Shown here: positions 12,726 through 24,497 of the stretch, piece after piece
Position numbering within the stretch: the first letter of the stretch is position 1
Layout of the letters: each line of letters begins with the position of its first letter
Origin: Dreissena polymorpha
Lineage: Eukaryota > Mollusca > Bivalvia > Myida > Dreissenidae
Direction of reading: 5' to 3'
Assembly: GCF_020536995.1 (NCBI RefSeq)
Contig: NC_068358.1
Span: 37,151,050-37,215,049 of the forward strand
Length of the DNA stretch: 64,000 nt
Notes under the pieces: model-generated
Seen by the model: the letters and a program-made list of their open reading frames with translations, nothing else
What the model was told of the DNA's origin: nothing
Databases searched by the model: none
Made by a program: the position numbers and the translations under genes

Positions 12726-13701
12726 ATTAAATAACTTACCCAAATGCCGTATGTTATGGTCACTTACGTCCCATCTAGTGCTCTAGTCTCAAAGCTGTAA
12801 CTGTCCGTGTATGTCAAATAGTCTGTCGATTTATACGTGTAACCGCCCAGCAGCGTTTACCGGAAAATCGAGGAACATGTTCTCCATGAACTCAAACTGA
12901 ACAACTTGTCTTCATTGACCAATAAAATTAGACATAAATCGATCATGTACACATCACCCGATATCGTACGACTCAAAGCGTAATTTACTGAGGCCCGTAA
13001 GTCTAACTTTACAGAAAAACATAACAATTTACAAAAATATGAAGATCGAAGTTTCTTAAAACTTATCGTATTTAAACGTGTTTTGGCTTTAAATGTATCT
13101 TCTACCACACTGAATAATGTGGTTAACAAAAACTTGGTTAAAACCCCTATAATAACCATCAAACTGAAAAATCTGAAAAATAGACAAATGTAAAGTTCTA
13201 TACAAATGAGGCCCGATAATTTACATAAAATAACAAAGAAATGGGTTCAAACGTTACAGTTGACTTAATTAGTTATTCATGCAATAAGTCAATGTATACC
13301 AAACGCGTTTCTTTTACGGTTCAAATATAAGTAGACTACACCGTTTATGGAAAACGTGTGTGTGTGCGTTGTTTGTTTGTTGTTGTTTTTTTTTTGGGGG
13401 GGAGGGGGGTTGGACAACAAATTGGCATATATCGCAATAGTGTATTTACTATTAAAAAGCAGAATTATAAAAACAGATTAATTTGAACAGCCTAGTGTTT
13501 TTCCTATGCCAATTAGTTCACAATCAATAATGACACGCGTGATATACGTCAGTTTATACAAAAACAAAACGTCAACGTAGTTCAAGGTTATATCCTGTTT
13601 TATTATCAAACGCTATATAAAAAGTTAAAGGAATTTTGCAAGTGTGCAATAAACAACCAATCGTTTTAGCATTTCACTTGCAATACATCTATAGAAACTT
13701 T
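12726..13701. other. Intergenic, no gene recognised
   Basis: A 101-codon minus-strand open frame (12857-13162) lies here, but it matches nothing I recognise, is AT-rich like its surroundings and has no exon-like borders. A G/T-rich low-complexity stretch lies near 13365-13410. Confidence 0.45.
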
Positions 13702-14236
13702 TGAAGGGACCGTCAACCACGCATGACGAACAAATAAAACTTCTAAAATACCGTATTTTTTACAATTATTAGTTTATATTGATTAAAATATCACGACTGA
13801 TATATTACATTACTTAAAAACGTTGTTAAATTGTCATATTTTCAGTATATTCGGTAATAAATTGTAATGGGTACAGGTGCCAAATAACTACCAGTTAACT
13901 ATAAATAACGCAAGTAGATTGATCATCATCGTCACGTGGTTAACCCTGGAATGCAAATTGTGCATGCATAGTGAACAGTATATATTTTATATATAAAATG
14001 AGCAATCTACTTGCGTTATTTATAGTGTGTTTATCGTTATGTCACCTTTTTTCGCGATGTACTTTCAATTTCACATCGCGAAATTTTATTACCGAATATG
14101 CTGAAAATATGAACTTTTTTCAAGTAAGGTTATATACCAGTAGTGATATTTTAATCGATATAAAATAATAATTGTAAAAAATACGGTATTTTAGAAGTTA
14201 TCTTTTTTCGTCATTCGCGGTTGACGGTCCCGTTAA
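13702..14236. mobile_element. Near-palindromic MITE, family C copy 1 (TTAA-type ends)
   Basis: The left end AAGGGACCGTCAACCACG and right end CGCGGTTGACGGTCCC are inverted complements. Inversion continues inward: TAAAATACCGTATTTT on the left pairs with AAAATACGGTATTTTAG on the right, and ATAAATAACGCAAGTAGATTG near the centre pairs with CAATCTACTTGCGTTATTTAT. The flanks are TTGA on the left and GTTAA on the right, so a TTAA target like that of piggyBac-type elements is plausible. A second copy lies at 52130-52671. A 65-codon open frame inside it is not a gene. Confidence 0.88.
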
Positions 14237-15169
14237 AATTTATAAGTATTGTTTACGTGTACAGCAATATTTCCATCATGTATATACGCATGTTTGAAAA
14301 TCGATGTAAACTTTTCCTCTGATTATTTTCTAGCCATTGTGTAATATTTCCATATGAATTATTTACATAATGTATTCTTAATACTATTATTCCGAATAAC
14401 TTACGAGTATGGATTTCTTTTGTTGTAAACATAATTATATAGTTGTGCGTGTTTGATTTTGTTTCATGGTTTGTTTTTCAACGAACGCACCCACACGAAG
14501 TGAACGAGAATATAGCATCAATCATTTCATCATTCTTACAATAAAAAAACTAAGTATCAAGAAAGTCAATTCATAATTAAAAGGGATAAACATCAATAGT
14601 TTTCATAAAAAAGATAGGCACTGTCGATTCTAGCTGCTCTTAAAGTCTCTGTTTAGTTTATCTGTTATAAAATGTGTGAATTTCTTAAATGTTGTAAACA
14701 TTTGTTTAGCATACAGTATGTTTTTCAAAGAATTTCTAGAATGACCACTTTTTAATAAAGCATTCCTTTTGTTAAAATAAGGTTTCAAAATGTTTGGAGG
14801 ATTCTTGTTGTGAACCTTTGTCAGAGTACATAAAATGTCCTATACTTAATCAGAGGCAGCGGTATCATAAACAATCAAATGCCCCGCTCCCCACCCACCA
14901 AAAATACCACTTCGGATCGGGAACCAGCAACTCCTTCATGGCCACCTGGTCGCTTGGATGGTTAAAGTTGTTGCAAATGTATTTTAATATACAGGTCATC
15001 ATAAAAATGGGCTTAAACATGTACCAACCTAAACCAACAAACTATGGGAAATGAGTCTCATGGGAGAGGATTGGGGTTTGGTTGGGTCCTAAGAGGACGG
15101 GGGTGTTTCGAATTTTGTTAATAATTCCATTGCTTGTGTACTGAATATGTATTAACAAGTTATAAATGC
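14237..15169. other. Intergenic, no gene recognised
   Basis: Apart from a few AT-rich open frames under 90 codons, nothing is recognisable on either strand. A short frame at 14794-15054 contains no motif and has no homologous reading in the other frames. Confidence 0.4.
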
Positions 15170-15790
15170 GTAAACCCTTTCCATAAATAGTTTCAATTGC
15201 GATCGTAAAACGTTGTCTTAGATGATTACTCCTGTAAACCTTCTGCAGTAATAGAACCTTGGTGCAGACGTTTTCCTTTTGTGTAAGGTTATCACTAAAA
15301 TACATTTGAAAGAATTCACAGTTGTACATGACATTCATGAAGCCTTTGAAGTCGCTATCATCTGCTTTAGTAACGTCCTTGTACCTTTTTTTAGAAATAT
15401 CATTTTGCAATCTGTGCACCATGTACTCGCATCTGTGTGAGCCCTTGTAGGGCATTGAAAGCTTCGTGGTTTTGAACGATTGCGAAATCGTTGCTTGTCT
15501 AGAATTTCCTGGCATATTGTATTGCATAAATTATTGTTGGGGCAAGACCGCTCGTTTGGCTTACGACACTGACTGCAGACAGCGTTCTCCGGTAAAGCGT
15601 GTTTTCTTTTGATCTCTTGACGGATGTTATCATGCAATTCTTTGGAAGCCTTTTGTACAATGCAAGCAGGCAGTCACTTGTTATTTGCATACCCATGGCC
15701 GCCTTAAACCAGTTTAGGGTGTCCGCCTTTCGAATGATGTCTTTGTACTCCTTTCCTTCAGAATAGAATAAAGTATTAGTGCTTGCCCGT
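15170..15790 (-). pseudogene. Pseudogene fragment of a bivalve Cys-rich / HEPN-like (DZIP3-type) family
   Basis: Read on the minus strand, three frames in sequence give parts of one domain: KEYKDIIRKADTLNWFKAAMG and SDCLLAL; then HDNIRQEIKRKHALPENAVC, a CSQC...CPNNNLCN cysteine cluster and KQRF; then MNVMYNCEFFQMYF and NVCTKV. The order NWFKA - CPxxxLCN - W..C - NVIYNCxFF - VCTKVR is one I recall from a large, poorly characterised family in oysters and mussels whose second half resembles the HEPN region of DZIP3-like proteins. At least two frame changes are needed to follow it, and no exon borders explain them, so this is a decayed copy. The family assignment is from memory and moderately sure. 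Confidence 0.45.
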
Positions 15791-15859
15791 AAAAGATTTT
15801 TAAAAAGCGTTATTACTAATGTAAAATACTAATTACAAGGGTTAGTGTGTTCATGAATT

Positions 15860-16095
15860 GCAATTTTCCTCATTGAAATCTATACTCACATGAAATCTCA
15901 TGTTGAAATCTTATATAGTATCTGAGATATAGCCATAAAAAGTTACATCAGACAAAAACAACAAAAGGCAATAATTCTTATATACGAATGTGTAGGGTTA
16001 CAGTTCTTGGGTATGACACTTTTTGTTATTGATCTATACACCCATTAGGGTTCATGTTGAAATCCTTCACCGTTTATGAGATATCCTTCCGGGCC
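15860..16095. repeat. Repeat fragment left of the pogo element
   Basis: The stretch has TGAGATATAGCCATAAAAAG, ACATCAGACAAAAACAACA and GGCAATAATTC. This order is echoed directly at 18660-18720 (GGATATATCCATGAAAAA, ATCAGATAAAAACAAAACA, GGCACTAACTC). The likeness suggests one dispersed repeat lying on both sides of the transposon, or two monomers of it. Confidence 0.4.
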
Positions 16096-16273
16096 CAAAC
16101 CTTAAAAATTAGGTCAAGTAATATCTTGTATAAATAAAGACAATTTGTAAAAAAGTACACTTACCTGGGTAAAAATCCCTTCTTCTTAGCATGTATATCT
16201 AAAGTTTATTTGATCGAAATCCATAAACACATGTCCGTTATCTGCCTAGAAACACCCTCATATGAATCAAAAT

Positions 16274-18660
16274 GTCCGCCGTTTGCAGAGTCCAAACATC
16301 GTCAAATGACTTGAACGGGCCAATCAAATTTCACAGGAGCTACCACAAGTAGTTAAGGCCACACTATAAAATAATATGTGTTTATTGGGTACAAATGTCA
16401 AAATATTTCAACTTCAAACCTAACATTTAAAACACGTAACACAAAAACAAACATTTTAGTTAAGGAGTTATTATTCCTTACAGTGTGTGCAGTAAAATTT
16501 TACATCTTTTCTGATAACCTTTTGGGAAGTACAGTAGCCTAAAGGTGTCCAGTGTTTAGAGAGCATGCCCATTTTCATTCAATCACATTGGACCCATTTG
16601 ACAATGACCAAGCTCACACTTCGGGCTAGCTCTATTGGCTGGTGTCGCTTACACACGCAGAGGTCATTTTCATCATAACTTTCATCAAAAGAGACTTCAC
16701 TGTCAGACATGTTGTTAATTGATGGACCTGGTTGGCAAATGTGATGATAACTTACAACGGTAGGTTTTACATTTTCTTAATTTGATGTGTTATTCTTTTT
16801 GTTTTTGGGAGTAGTTTTTTGTTTTAATTCATGAATTATCATTTTATTGACGACATCTCCACACAAGGCTTTACCAGAAACCACTTTGCTCATTGTGTTC
16901 CTTGATTTTGTGAGTTTGTTGCATGTACATTTTCTTTTTTTATGTTCTATCCCTGTGGTATCCAGCAGATCAAGCTGTACACCGCCTTCAACTGTGGACT
17001 GGCTACTGGAAATTTCATTGTCATTCACATGAAAGACTTCTGCTGGTAGCAACAAGTGCAGTGGAATTATGGAAGGGTCAAATGGAAATACCCATGTGCG
17101 CTTGAAGCCAGATTGTAGATTTTCGACTGACAAGGATTTAATGTACACTTTACAAGCAACCTCACATATGCTGTACCTGGTTATAGCTCCACCTGTTCGT
17201 CTGATCAGATTATGACAGTGATTATTGTATATGCGTTCGAAGGGCCCATAACAAGAGACATCCAGGGTTTGAAGAGCATGACTAGTGTGTGCAGGCAAAA
17301 CAAATAATATGATGCCCTTAGACAGAGCCCATTCAGGCAGAGTGACTGAAACATGTGATTTATGTCCATCTAATAGAAGTAAAACTTTCTGATTTTCAGT
17401 TGACGGAATAAATTTGCAAAAATGGTCTTCAATATATTAGCGGAAAATTAGGGAATTTGACCAGCCAGACTCGCTTACAGTCCCATTGGCTCCAGCCGAC
17501 GCTCCATGTAAAAGGTCAGGGTTCATGCGCTTGCCTGGAAATATAAAGAAGGGCGGTAACTGCATACCACTTGCACTGCCACAGCCAAGGATGGTTACTG
17601 TCTGACCTTTACCAGAGGTCACTGCAGATGGTCGAGTGTCAGCACTAGCTACGACCGTGGGGTGGCCTATGGTCAATGGTGATGCCCTTCTCATCAACAT
17701 TAAATATTAAATGTGGCTTATCCATGAGGTCATTATCTTCAAGGACAGCTTTCAAGTTGGACATGTACTCGGCCACCTTTTCTTTTGACGTACATTTAGC
17801 CCTTGCTAGTTCAAGAGCACGAGGCTTCTGGACTTTCAAAACTGGCCAACGCTTGATGAAACCCCTAAACCATTTTAATGTTAGTGGTTGGTGTTTCTGG
17901 CGAATACCGAGTTCAATTGCAAAGTCTGTTGCTATGTCACAGCATTCCTGGCGGGTGTACCCATAGCCATAGTCAACCATCCTCTTAATGTGATCGACAA
18001 GCTTTGTTCTTGTGTGTGATCAAACAAAGCAGGACTACCAGTGGTTTGACAATTAGGGTCAACCCTACCCAACACCCTGTCCCGCAATGTCATTACAGGA
18101 ACATTAAACATCTGTGCAGCTTTTTTTACAGGAAACTTGTGTTCAACGACATATTTATAAGCAGTGTAAAGGGACTCTGGGTTGTACTGTCTCATTTTCT
18201 GTGGGGCTTGGTTGAATACTGGTCTTGGATTTTGCTAAAAAATAGAGAGAGAAAAAAACATGACAAAATTTAGTAGGATTTTTGTTTCTTACTAAAAGGA
18301 CGTAAACCAATCACAGGATTATGTTTGGCCTTTTTTTTTCATACCGGAAGTTGTAAGGCATCGATTGACATGTTTACACAAGGCACATACGATATTTTCC
18401 CACGGCGTTTTACATATTAAAATGGATATAAACTGTTAACACATCAATGGAAATGTACCAAAAAATGTATTTACTGAGTGTTTAATGGGCTTAAATACAT
18501 GTATTACCTGTTTTTACGCATTTTTTTTCGTGTTTGCATTTGAGTTGCACTGAGTGTCAACAAACCGTGGTGTATGTGACGTCATTGCACAAAATCACGT
18601 GATTAAATCGCGAGCTTAGAAAAAAGGACGATGTTCGGACACTGACGATGTTCGGGCCCT
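16274..18660 (-). mobile_element. pogo-type DNA transposon, degenerate
   Basis: The unit encodes a DDE transposase on the minus strand (16471-18195, listed separately). Possible terminal inverted repeats are GTCCAAACATCGTCA at 16290-16304 and, in reverse complement, GTCCGAACATCGTCC at 18627-18641. A further copy of the same motif lies at 18645-18657, so the exact ends are uncertain. No clean TA duplication was identified. Being a plain cut-and-paste element with several lesions in its single gene, it is not autonomous now. Confidence 0.6.
16471..18195 (-). pseudogene. pogo/Tigger-like transposase with C-terminal zinc-binding domain (broken)
   Basis: The protein begins MRQYNPESLYTAY with a psq-type helix-turn-helix (AAQMFNVPVMTLRDRV). 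Next is a CENP-B-like DNA-binding segment (LTLKWFRGFIKRWP), then a DDE_1 core: first Asp in FNVDEKG (about 17690), second in LLLLDGHKSHV (about 17360), third in SHALQTLDVSCYGPF (about 17270). The C-terminus has CVCKRHQPIEL, KWVQCD, HWTPLGYCT and FYCTHCKE, a Cys/His cluster typical of this bivalve pogo group. Length is about 575 codons, normal for full length. Two single-base frame changes (near 18150 and near 17655) and three in-frame stops (after SLIFR, after NNTSN and after VQCD) show it is dead. The motif order is clear, so I am confident of the family. Confidence 0.88.
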
Positions 18661-18890
18661 GGAGGATATATCCATGAAAAATTTTATCAGATAAAAACAA
18701 AACAGGGCACTAACTCTTATTTTATAAAGTGATAGTTATGGCACTTCTGCTCATAGATATCTATGATGTTTGATTTTGATATCTTATATAGTTTTTAAGA
18801 AAGGCCTTAAAAAATGTGTTACAGAGACTTTCGGACTGACAGACAACGCATATTATTTACCCCTCCGCCTTTGGGGGGGGGGGGGTAATA
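18661..18890. repeat. Dispersed repeat fragment ending in a poly-G tract
   Basis: The fragment continues the 15860-16095-like sequence and ends TTTCGGACTGACAGACAA...CCCTCCGCCTTTGGGGGG with a run of G at about 18869-18882. The terminal CCTCCGCCTTT..GGGG module is a recurrent end of mollusc dispersed repeats. Confidence 0.45.
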
Positions 18891-20090
18891 AAAATGACAT
18901 ATGAACTGCGAGTAATCATTTAACAAGCGGAAATATTAAATATCAAAGTAGAATTCTATGTCCAACTCCTTGCAGCTTTTACCTCCCCTATTGTGTTGAT
19001 GACTCTTGTGTTCGGAGTTTCAGCCAAGATCACAACATTGCAAGTCATAAAAAGTTTTAAATAAATCAACATAATTTAACTTTATGTATTTAGATATGAC
19101 AGTTCAAAAAAGTGTATCTTTAATAAAGGTTTAAACATTCTACATGTATTATTTTTAATACGTATTTTAATTTGTTATTTAATAATAATCTAATTTATAA
19201 CACATTTCAAAATATATGACAACATTTATAAGAAGAACTTACATATTCGCATGTTACTCTCGGTATATAGACATTAAATAAAGCTACTTCTATCAGAGAG
19301 GGCTTATCCTGTGAATGGTTATTCCGATCATTTACTGGCAGGATATACTGTTGCTAGCTTGATACTGACTAAAGAAAATGCTTTGATAATATATTATTAT
19401 AAAAAATAGCAACACGTAGAATTAAAAGAATAAACTTAATTTTTGTTTAATTAAATGTAGTTACATAATTGTTTGTTTGTTATATCAGTTGCAAGATGAC
19501 TGGTAGAGGTCTGGACCGGACGTTGGTGCATTTAGTACTTACAAAAGGTCCGATTACCAGATACAATTTCTGTCAATTTCTAATGATATTCCGAATTTGA
19601 TTATATGTGATTCCAAGCATCGAATGAAAGTTAAGTTTTGTCTAAAGTTGATATCTCAAATAATGTTGCGAAGAAGTCCACTGACACCAAGTACTATCGA
19701 CCTTTAAATCACAAACATCAGAACTGTTTCTCTCATTGGATAAAATATACTTTAAAAAAGTAAAAATGTGAAATCGCGAAAGAATGTGTGGTCATCTGGT
19801 CTACTGATATTAATAAGTACTATACCAGGTAAAATAACAGACAATCTTTATTCTAAGAAGCCCACACACTTTCAAAGGAAGATCACTAGTACAGCTTAAG
19901 CGAGAGAAAACTAACTGGTATAATTGTGAACTTTTACAAATCAAGATCAAAAGTAAAAAACTAAACCCAAACCCGCATGTTTGAAACCAGTTGTGATTTA
20001 TCTCGCTTCACTTTTCCAGTTGGTCTGAATTCATTAACCACCTGGTAAGTGGACTTTAATCGTTCACCTCAGTTGGATTTATTTTAGCAC
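18891..20090. other. Intergenic, nothing recognised
   Basis: AT-rich sequence without long open frames, inverted repeats or recognisable motifs. Confidence 0.5.
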
Positions 20091-20091
20091 C

Positions 20092-20326
20092 GCTGTGCGA
20101 AAACGGTGTTTAATGCATTTGTGTAGTGTGTTGTCTTAGATTAGCCTGAGCAGACCCCACAGGCTTATCAGTGAGACACTTCCTACTTTTACTCTGAAGG
20201 AAGTCAATTCCGAGCGAAAATCCAGTTCAAGCGGAAATTGTCGTCCCTAATTATTTCGTGTGGACTGAACAGGCTAATCTGGGACCGCACTTTACGTTCA
20301 TGTTTAAGTCCGGTTTTCCCAGAGCG
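20092..20326. mobile_element. Foldback MITE, family A copy 1
   Basis: The inverted arms read AGATTAGCCTGAGCAGACCC and, at the other end, GACTGAACAGGCTAATCTGG. The outer ends (GTTTAATGCATTTGTG and CACTTTACGTTCATG) mirror one another. The same structure occurs near 47684, 49713, 51675, 62413 and 63892. No coding capacity. Confidence 0.85.
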
Positions 20327-23300
20327 CTGCTCATTTAAATACAAATTCAAAATCGGCTTTAGATACCATTGGGGTAAAATGTCGGCAATATACATCGATG
20401 GTGGACAAGCATCCAACAGAAGCTTTCTGAAAACACAACTTGGATAATTTTGTTCACATGTATCGACTTTAATGGTTCGTTTAGTTCATGAATTATGGTA
20501 GCCAAATTCAAAATACCTTTTAAGATATAGGACAATAAATTATTATTCTAAGTTTAAAATCGTAACAGCAATCGAAAGAAAACATTTTTTATTTAAAAGC
20601 ATACGCCAGTGGTATAAATGGTTTTATATATTTATACAAACAGTTACCACTGTGCCCTCGACCATTCATGTGCAGTACAAAAGGATGTCGCAATACAAGG
20701 TATGGCATTATATGAAAGAGCAGATTCTTTATCTGTCGGCTAGTTAGTACGCGGAACGTATCGTTTTCTATTTTACTAACAGTTTTCTTGTTCCACACCC
20801 GACATATGTGCAATCCAAACTATGTATTGGTATATGGCACAAATGTTGTAAATATTAAGTTATATAACACTGTCACATTTCATACTCAAGGCGTTAAGGA
20901 TGAATTTGTTAAATTTTGTATTTTTAATGTGATCCTATCCATCCCATATGCAATCTCGAGCAAGGCCCTTCTAAATATCTCTTAATGGAGTTTCAACCGA
21001 GTATCTACATGTATTTATATTCACACGTTATTGAGTGAAAAGATTTTTCGGAATTTTGATAATGCTTACTGACAGTATGTGGCGAGCCAGTCGAACCCGA
21101 CAAGGTCTAGGTCCGACTATATAAAGTTTTGGGGGCAAGTCACTGCAAACACGCGTCACGTTTACACCTTTATTTCTTCTACATAAACAGTGCCGCCGAC
21201 GTGAACAAGTACTACGTCGACAATGACGTCTACGACGGTTATGGCAACGATAATGCGAAGACTATGACGAATATGGCGAGTACAAATGTGTTCTAATTGA
21301 CGTTTCTGACATATATCATCCTACGAACAATATTTGTGACGTTAGTGACGTTTGTGACGGTTATCTGTAATTAACGATGCGAATGAAAAGTATAATAAGC
21401 AAATGACAATATGCAGAACATGTGCGTAATAATAGCATATAATATTATGAAAATTACACAACAATGGTCTCAACTGATACAATAACACATAATTGAAATG
21501 AAAACTATATAACATTCACAAATGACTGTGTGGTTTTCCTTTACCCTTATTACAGAGTTCATTAATCAGACTTAAATAGTCACTCAAACCAAAAATGTAT
21601 CAATTAATTTACACGTGTAGAAAAAATGCAAAAAAAACATTAATACAAAATAATAACCATAGAATAACAATATTAACTTACTGAACAATTCCTTCTCAAT
21701 CCCCAAAAATTTATATTTCGTTAATGAGAAACACGACCCACTTGTTTCAGAGTCTTAACTTGTTCTGCGGGCTTCGGGCGTCGTTTCAATCGGACGTAAA
21801 TTAATTAAAAATAAAACCATGCAAATTACATCATTTTGACCAATCGAATTCTAGTATTAGCCCCAGCAACCACTTCTAAATATACCCCTTACCAAATTTG
21901 GAGTTCCGGAAATGCCATGACCATATTCGGAGTGTCGAAACTTTAAAGAATTGTTAAGCATTAGATGTGACACAACAATTAAAATATATGGGTGGTCGAC
22001 ATTCCCAGTCCCGGAACACCATTATTGTTTATCATCATTCTGCTATTTCGAACAATGGTGCTAGCCTGCAACACAGTATACACAAGTTGAATGTTTATAA
22101 TTTAAGTTTCATACTACAATATATTACTGTGGTCAAAGTTCAACATCGAATGTGTCTGTTAAATAGCGGCAAACATATAAATATAGATCATTTAAGATAA
22201 AATAGGTGTATTTTCATATTGTCTCTTTAATTTTTGACATTTACTTTTGTTAATATATGTGTGTATCTAAATATTCGGACACGAAAACACATTTCCGTTT
22301 GGTGTCCGAAAACTTAGAGTAACCACGGTAGTTACATGCGCTTTTTTATATTAATTATTATCATTCGCGGAATACATCAACTATATTTTAATTATTAAAA
22401 AATAACAGAAAAGTATTGCATAGTGAAAGCGTGTTTTTTTTTCAACACACAAACACACACACACACGCGCACACACGCTCGCACGCACGCACACACACAT
22501 ACACAAATAAATATTGGCCAGATCACCGGGTAATCTTGTCTGATCAAACGCAGTATCCATTTCTCGGACCACCTGGCTTAAGACCAGACACACTGCTCGG
22601 GGAGTCAAACATCTATTAATTACCCATTTATCAAACTTGTTACCGGACACTGACTCTGGTACAATCATCATAGCGTTAAACGCGGTGTGTTTTGTAACGC
22701 ATATGTTTTGCCGGTAAACATGTTTATAGTTTTATTCCTTTTGAATGAAAAAGGTTCGCTCAATGGCGTCCATGGTTCGTGATTAAGGTCATATTTACTA
22801 TGCATATGCTTAAAGTGTTTGTATAATGAGATAAAATGATATTTTTACAACCCGTTTGATAAAGGCCACGTATGTAAGTTACACATTTCAGGAAAGTTTG
22901 TCTTCAATAACTGTTTTATTCAGTTCCGACACCAACGACTTTGAAACAAACGAGAGAATCAATAACACTGAAAGGCTGAATGGATTTATTCATTCGAGAG
23001 AAATACACGTATAAAGTGGCTTAACATATTAAGATATACGTCTTCACCTTTACCAAAAGGACAAACATTTCCAAATGCTTTCACTTGAACACATTCATCC
23101 TCTTTATACATATGTATCCAGCCCTCCCTCACCTCTATTAAAATTCTTTCTGTCATACATAAAAATATGACGCTGCGCTGATTTGCCCTATTTGGTTATT
23201 ACTGTTAAAATAAATCACTACAGTCATAAACCAATGGACTACGAATCAATGTGTATAATTCAATGAGTTTTTTTAGCCTGCTTGAACTTACACACCCAAT

Positions 23301-24385
23301 GTAATATCCCTGTGACCCCCCCCCCCCCCCCCCCGGATCCGACATTGGTGCAAACATATGCAAACTATTTCTGTTTACTGATATTGAGAGCCACTGGTGA
23401 CTGCAAGTCTTTGGAAAAACAAATAAATGGCAGTTTTCCAGGTAGCGGGGTCCGACTTTAATAGCATGCCAGAGTTCATTACATGGTCAGTGCGCTATTA
23501 AAGAGTATTACAGTCTTTGTACCGACCACCTATAACGATGAAGATGTAAACTGAGTGATGGATTTAAAATATATTTACAAGCATTAAACAGATATTTCGA
23601 ACGTACGTACTGTGTGCCTATCGTGAAGCATTTTAATAGTATAGTTATTGTGAAAATTCGAAATAATTAGCCAATGGGTGTTCATTTGTCTTTACAAAAG
23701 GGATGTGGAAGTTCTTTAATTTTCAACGAGTCGCTAAATATATCAGACATAATTTAACACCAGCAGATATAAAGTATGATCATGCCGATTAGCATGGAAA
23801 AAAAGTGTACACACGATGGAATTAAAATCATGCAAAATCAATTCACAGCGGAAATATCTCTAATCATTAACTCACGCTAACAGGTTTCAGTAACAAGGCC
23901 GCAGTTTAGTCTATGTCTTGCTGGTATTTGACTTACTGGTCTGCATCTGACGAACCTTGCAAAAAGAATCAGCAGGAAGTCATCTGAAAAAAAATATTTG
24001 CAAACTATCAATCAGCGCCCCGCATATCTGCCACTTGAGGCGTATCAAAGAGTTAGGAAGAAGTTTGCAGATAAAGGAACATTTTCTAGCGAACTGAATA
24101 AGCTTCGATGCATTCAAACATTTTGAATATTGGTATGCAGATTTATGGATACACTAGTAATTGGTGGTCCAGATATCCAGGACCCCTGAGAACAAAGAAT
24201 AATTTACTCGCATAACGAGACTTTACGAGACTCTTTAATTGCCGATAAAACTGTTAAAGACCGACACTTCAGACACTAAATCCATTGCGTTTTCAATAAA
24301 ATGCTACGCAAACTAGTTTAGTTTCCGTCGGCTGGAAAGTTTAAAGCATAGCGTGAGAGCTCGATTTAAAAGTTCCACCAGGAAA
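20327..24385. other. Intergenic upstream of the arrestin gene
   Basis: No gene is recognised here. Notable stretches are a TATATAAAG box at 21119-21127 followed by a GACG-rich segment (21185-21370), a CA/CG-rich dinucleotide tract at 22446-22505, and a poly-C tract at about 23316-23334. Short open frames are AT-rich and unremarkable. Confidence 0.5.
22446..22505. repeat. CA/GC-rich microsatellite
   Basis: An imperfect (CA)n tract is interspersed with CGCGCACACACGCTCGCACG-like stretches. A 96-codon minus-strand open frame crossing it (cysteine/valine/arginine-rich) is produced by the repeat and is not a gene. Confidence 0.85.
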
Positions 24386-24497
24386 ATGAAAAAGGTGGAA
24401 GAGATGATGTTGGAACTTGAGAAGAAATTGTTGTTTCCTGGACGTCAAATCAAAGGAACGCTGACATGTGTGACGTCATCTGCAGTCCGAATCTCAA
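24386..24497 (+). CDS. Arrestin gene, alternative first exon alpha (divergent)
   Basis: The ATG at 24386 opens 37 codons (MKKVEEMMLELEKKLLFPG, then RQIKGTLTCV) ending in TCA A followed by the donor GTAAGG. ELEKKLLFPGxxIxGTL is a textbook first-strand pattern of an arrestin N-domain (compare xPGxxVxGxV). Phase 1 is the same as in the other first exons, so it joins exon 2 in frame as ...RIS-S-IAITVKG. It is ten residues shorter than, and very different in sequence from, the three exons downstream, so it is an older or independently derived alternative. An upstream GTG at 24353 keeps the frame open, but ATG is the sensible start. Not proven transcribed. Confidence 0.72.

Noticed and set aside
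12857-13162. 101-codon minus-strand frame
   Set aside because: It is the longest frame in its area but has no recognisable motif and AT-driven residue usage.
13971-14168. 65-codon open frame
   Set aside because: It lies wholly inside the near-palindromic MITE 13702-14236.
20204-20447. Overlapping open frames on both strands
   Set aside because: They lie across the family A foldback element and its flank. The two strands mirror each other, as expected for inverted repeats.
22381-22671. 96-codon minus-strand frame with Cys/Val/Arg-rich run
   Set aside because: The run is the translation of a CA/CG microsatellite.
24353-24385. Upstream in-frame start for the divergent arrestin first exon
   Set aside because: The open frame begins with GTG, not ATG, and the extra residues have no arrestin character. 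ATG 24386 is the natural start.
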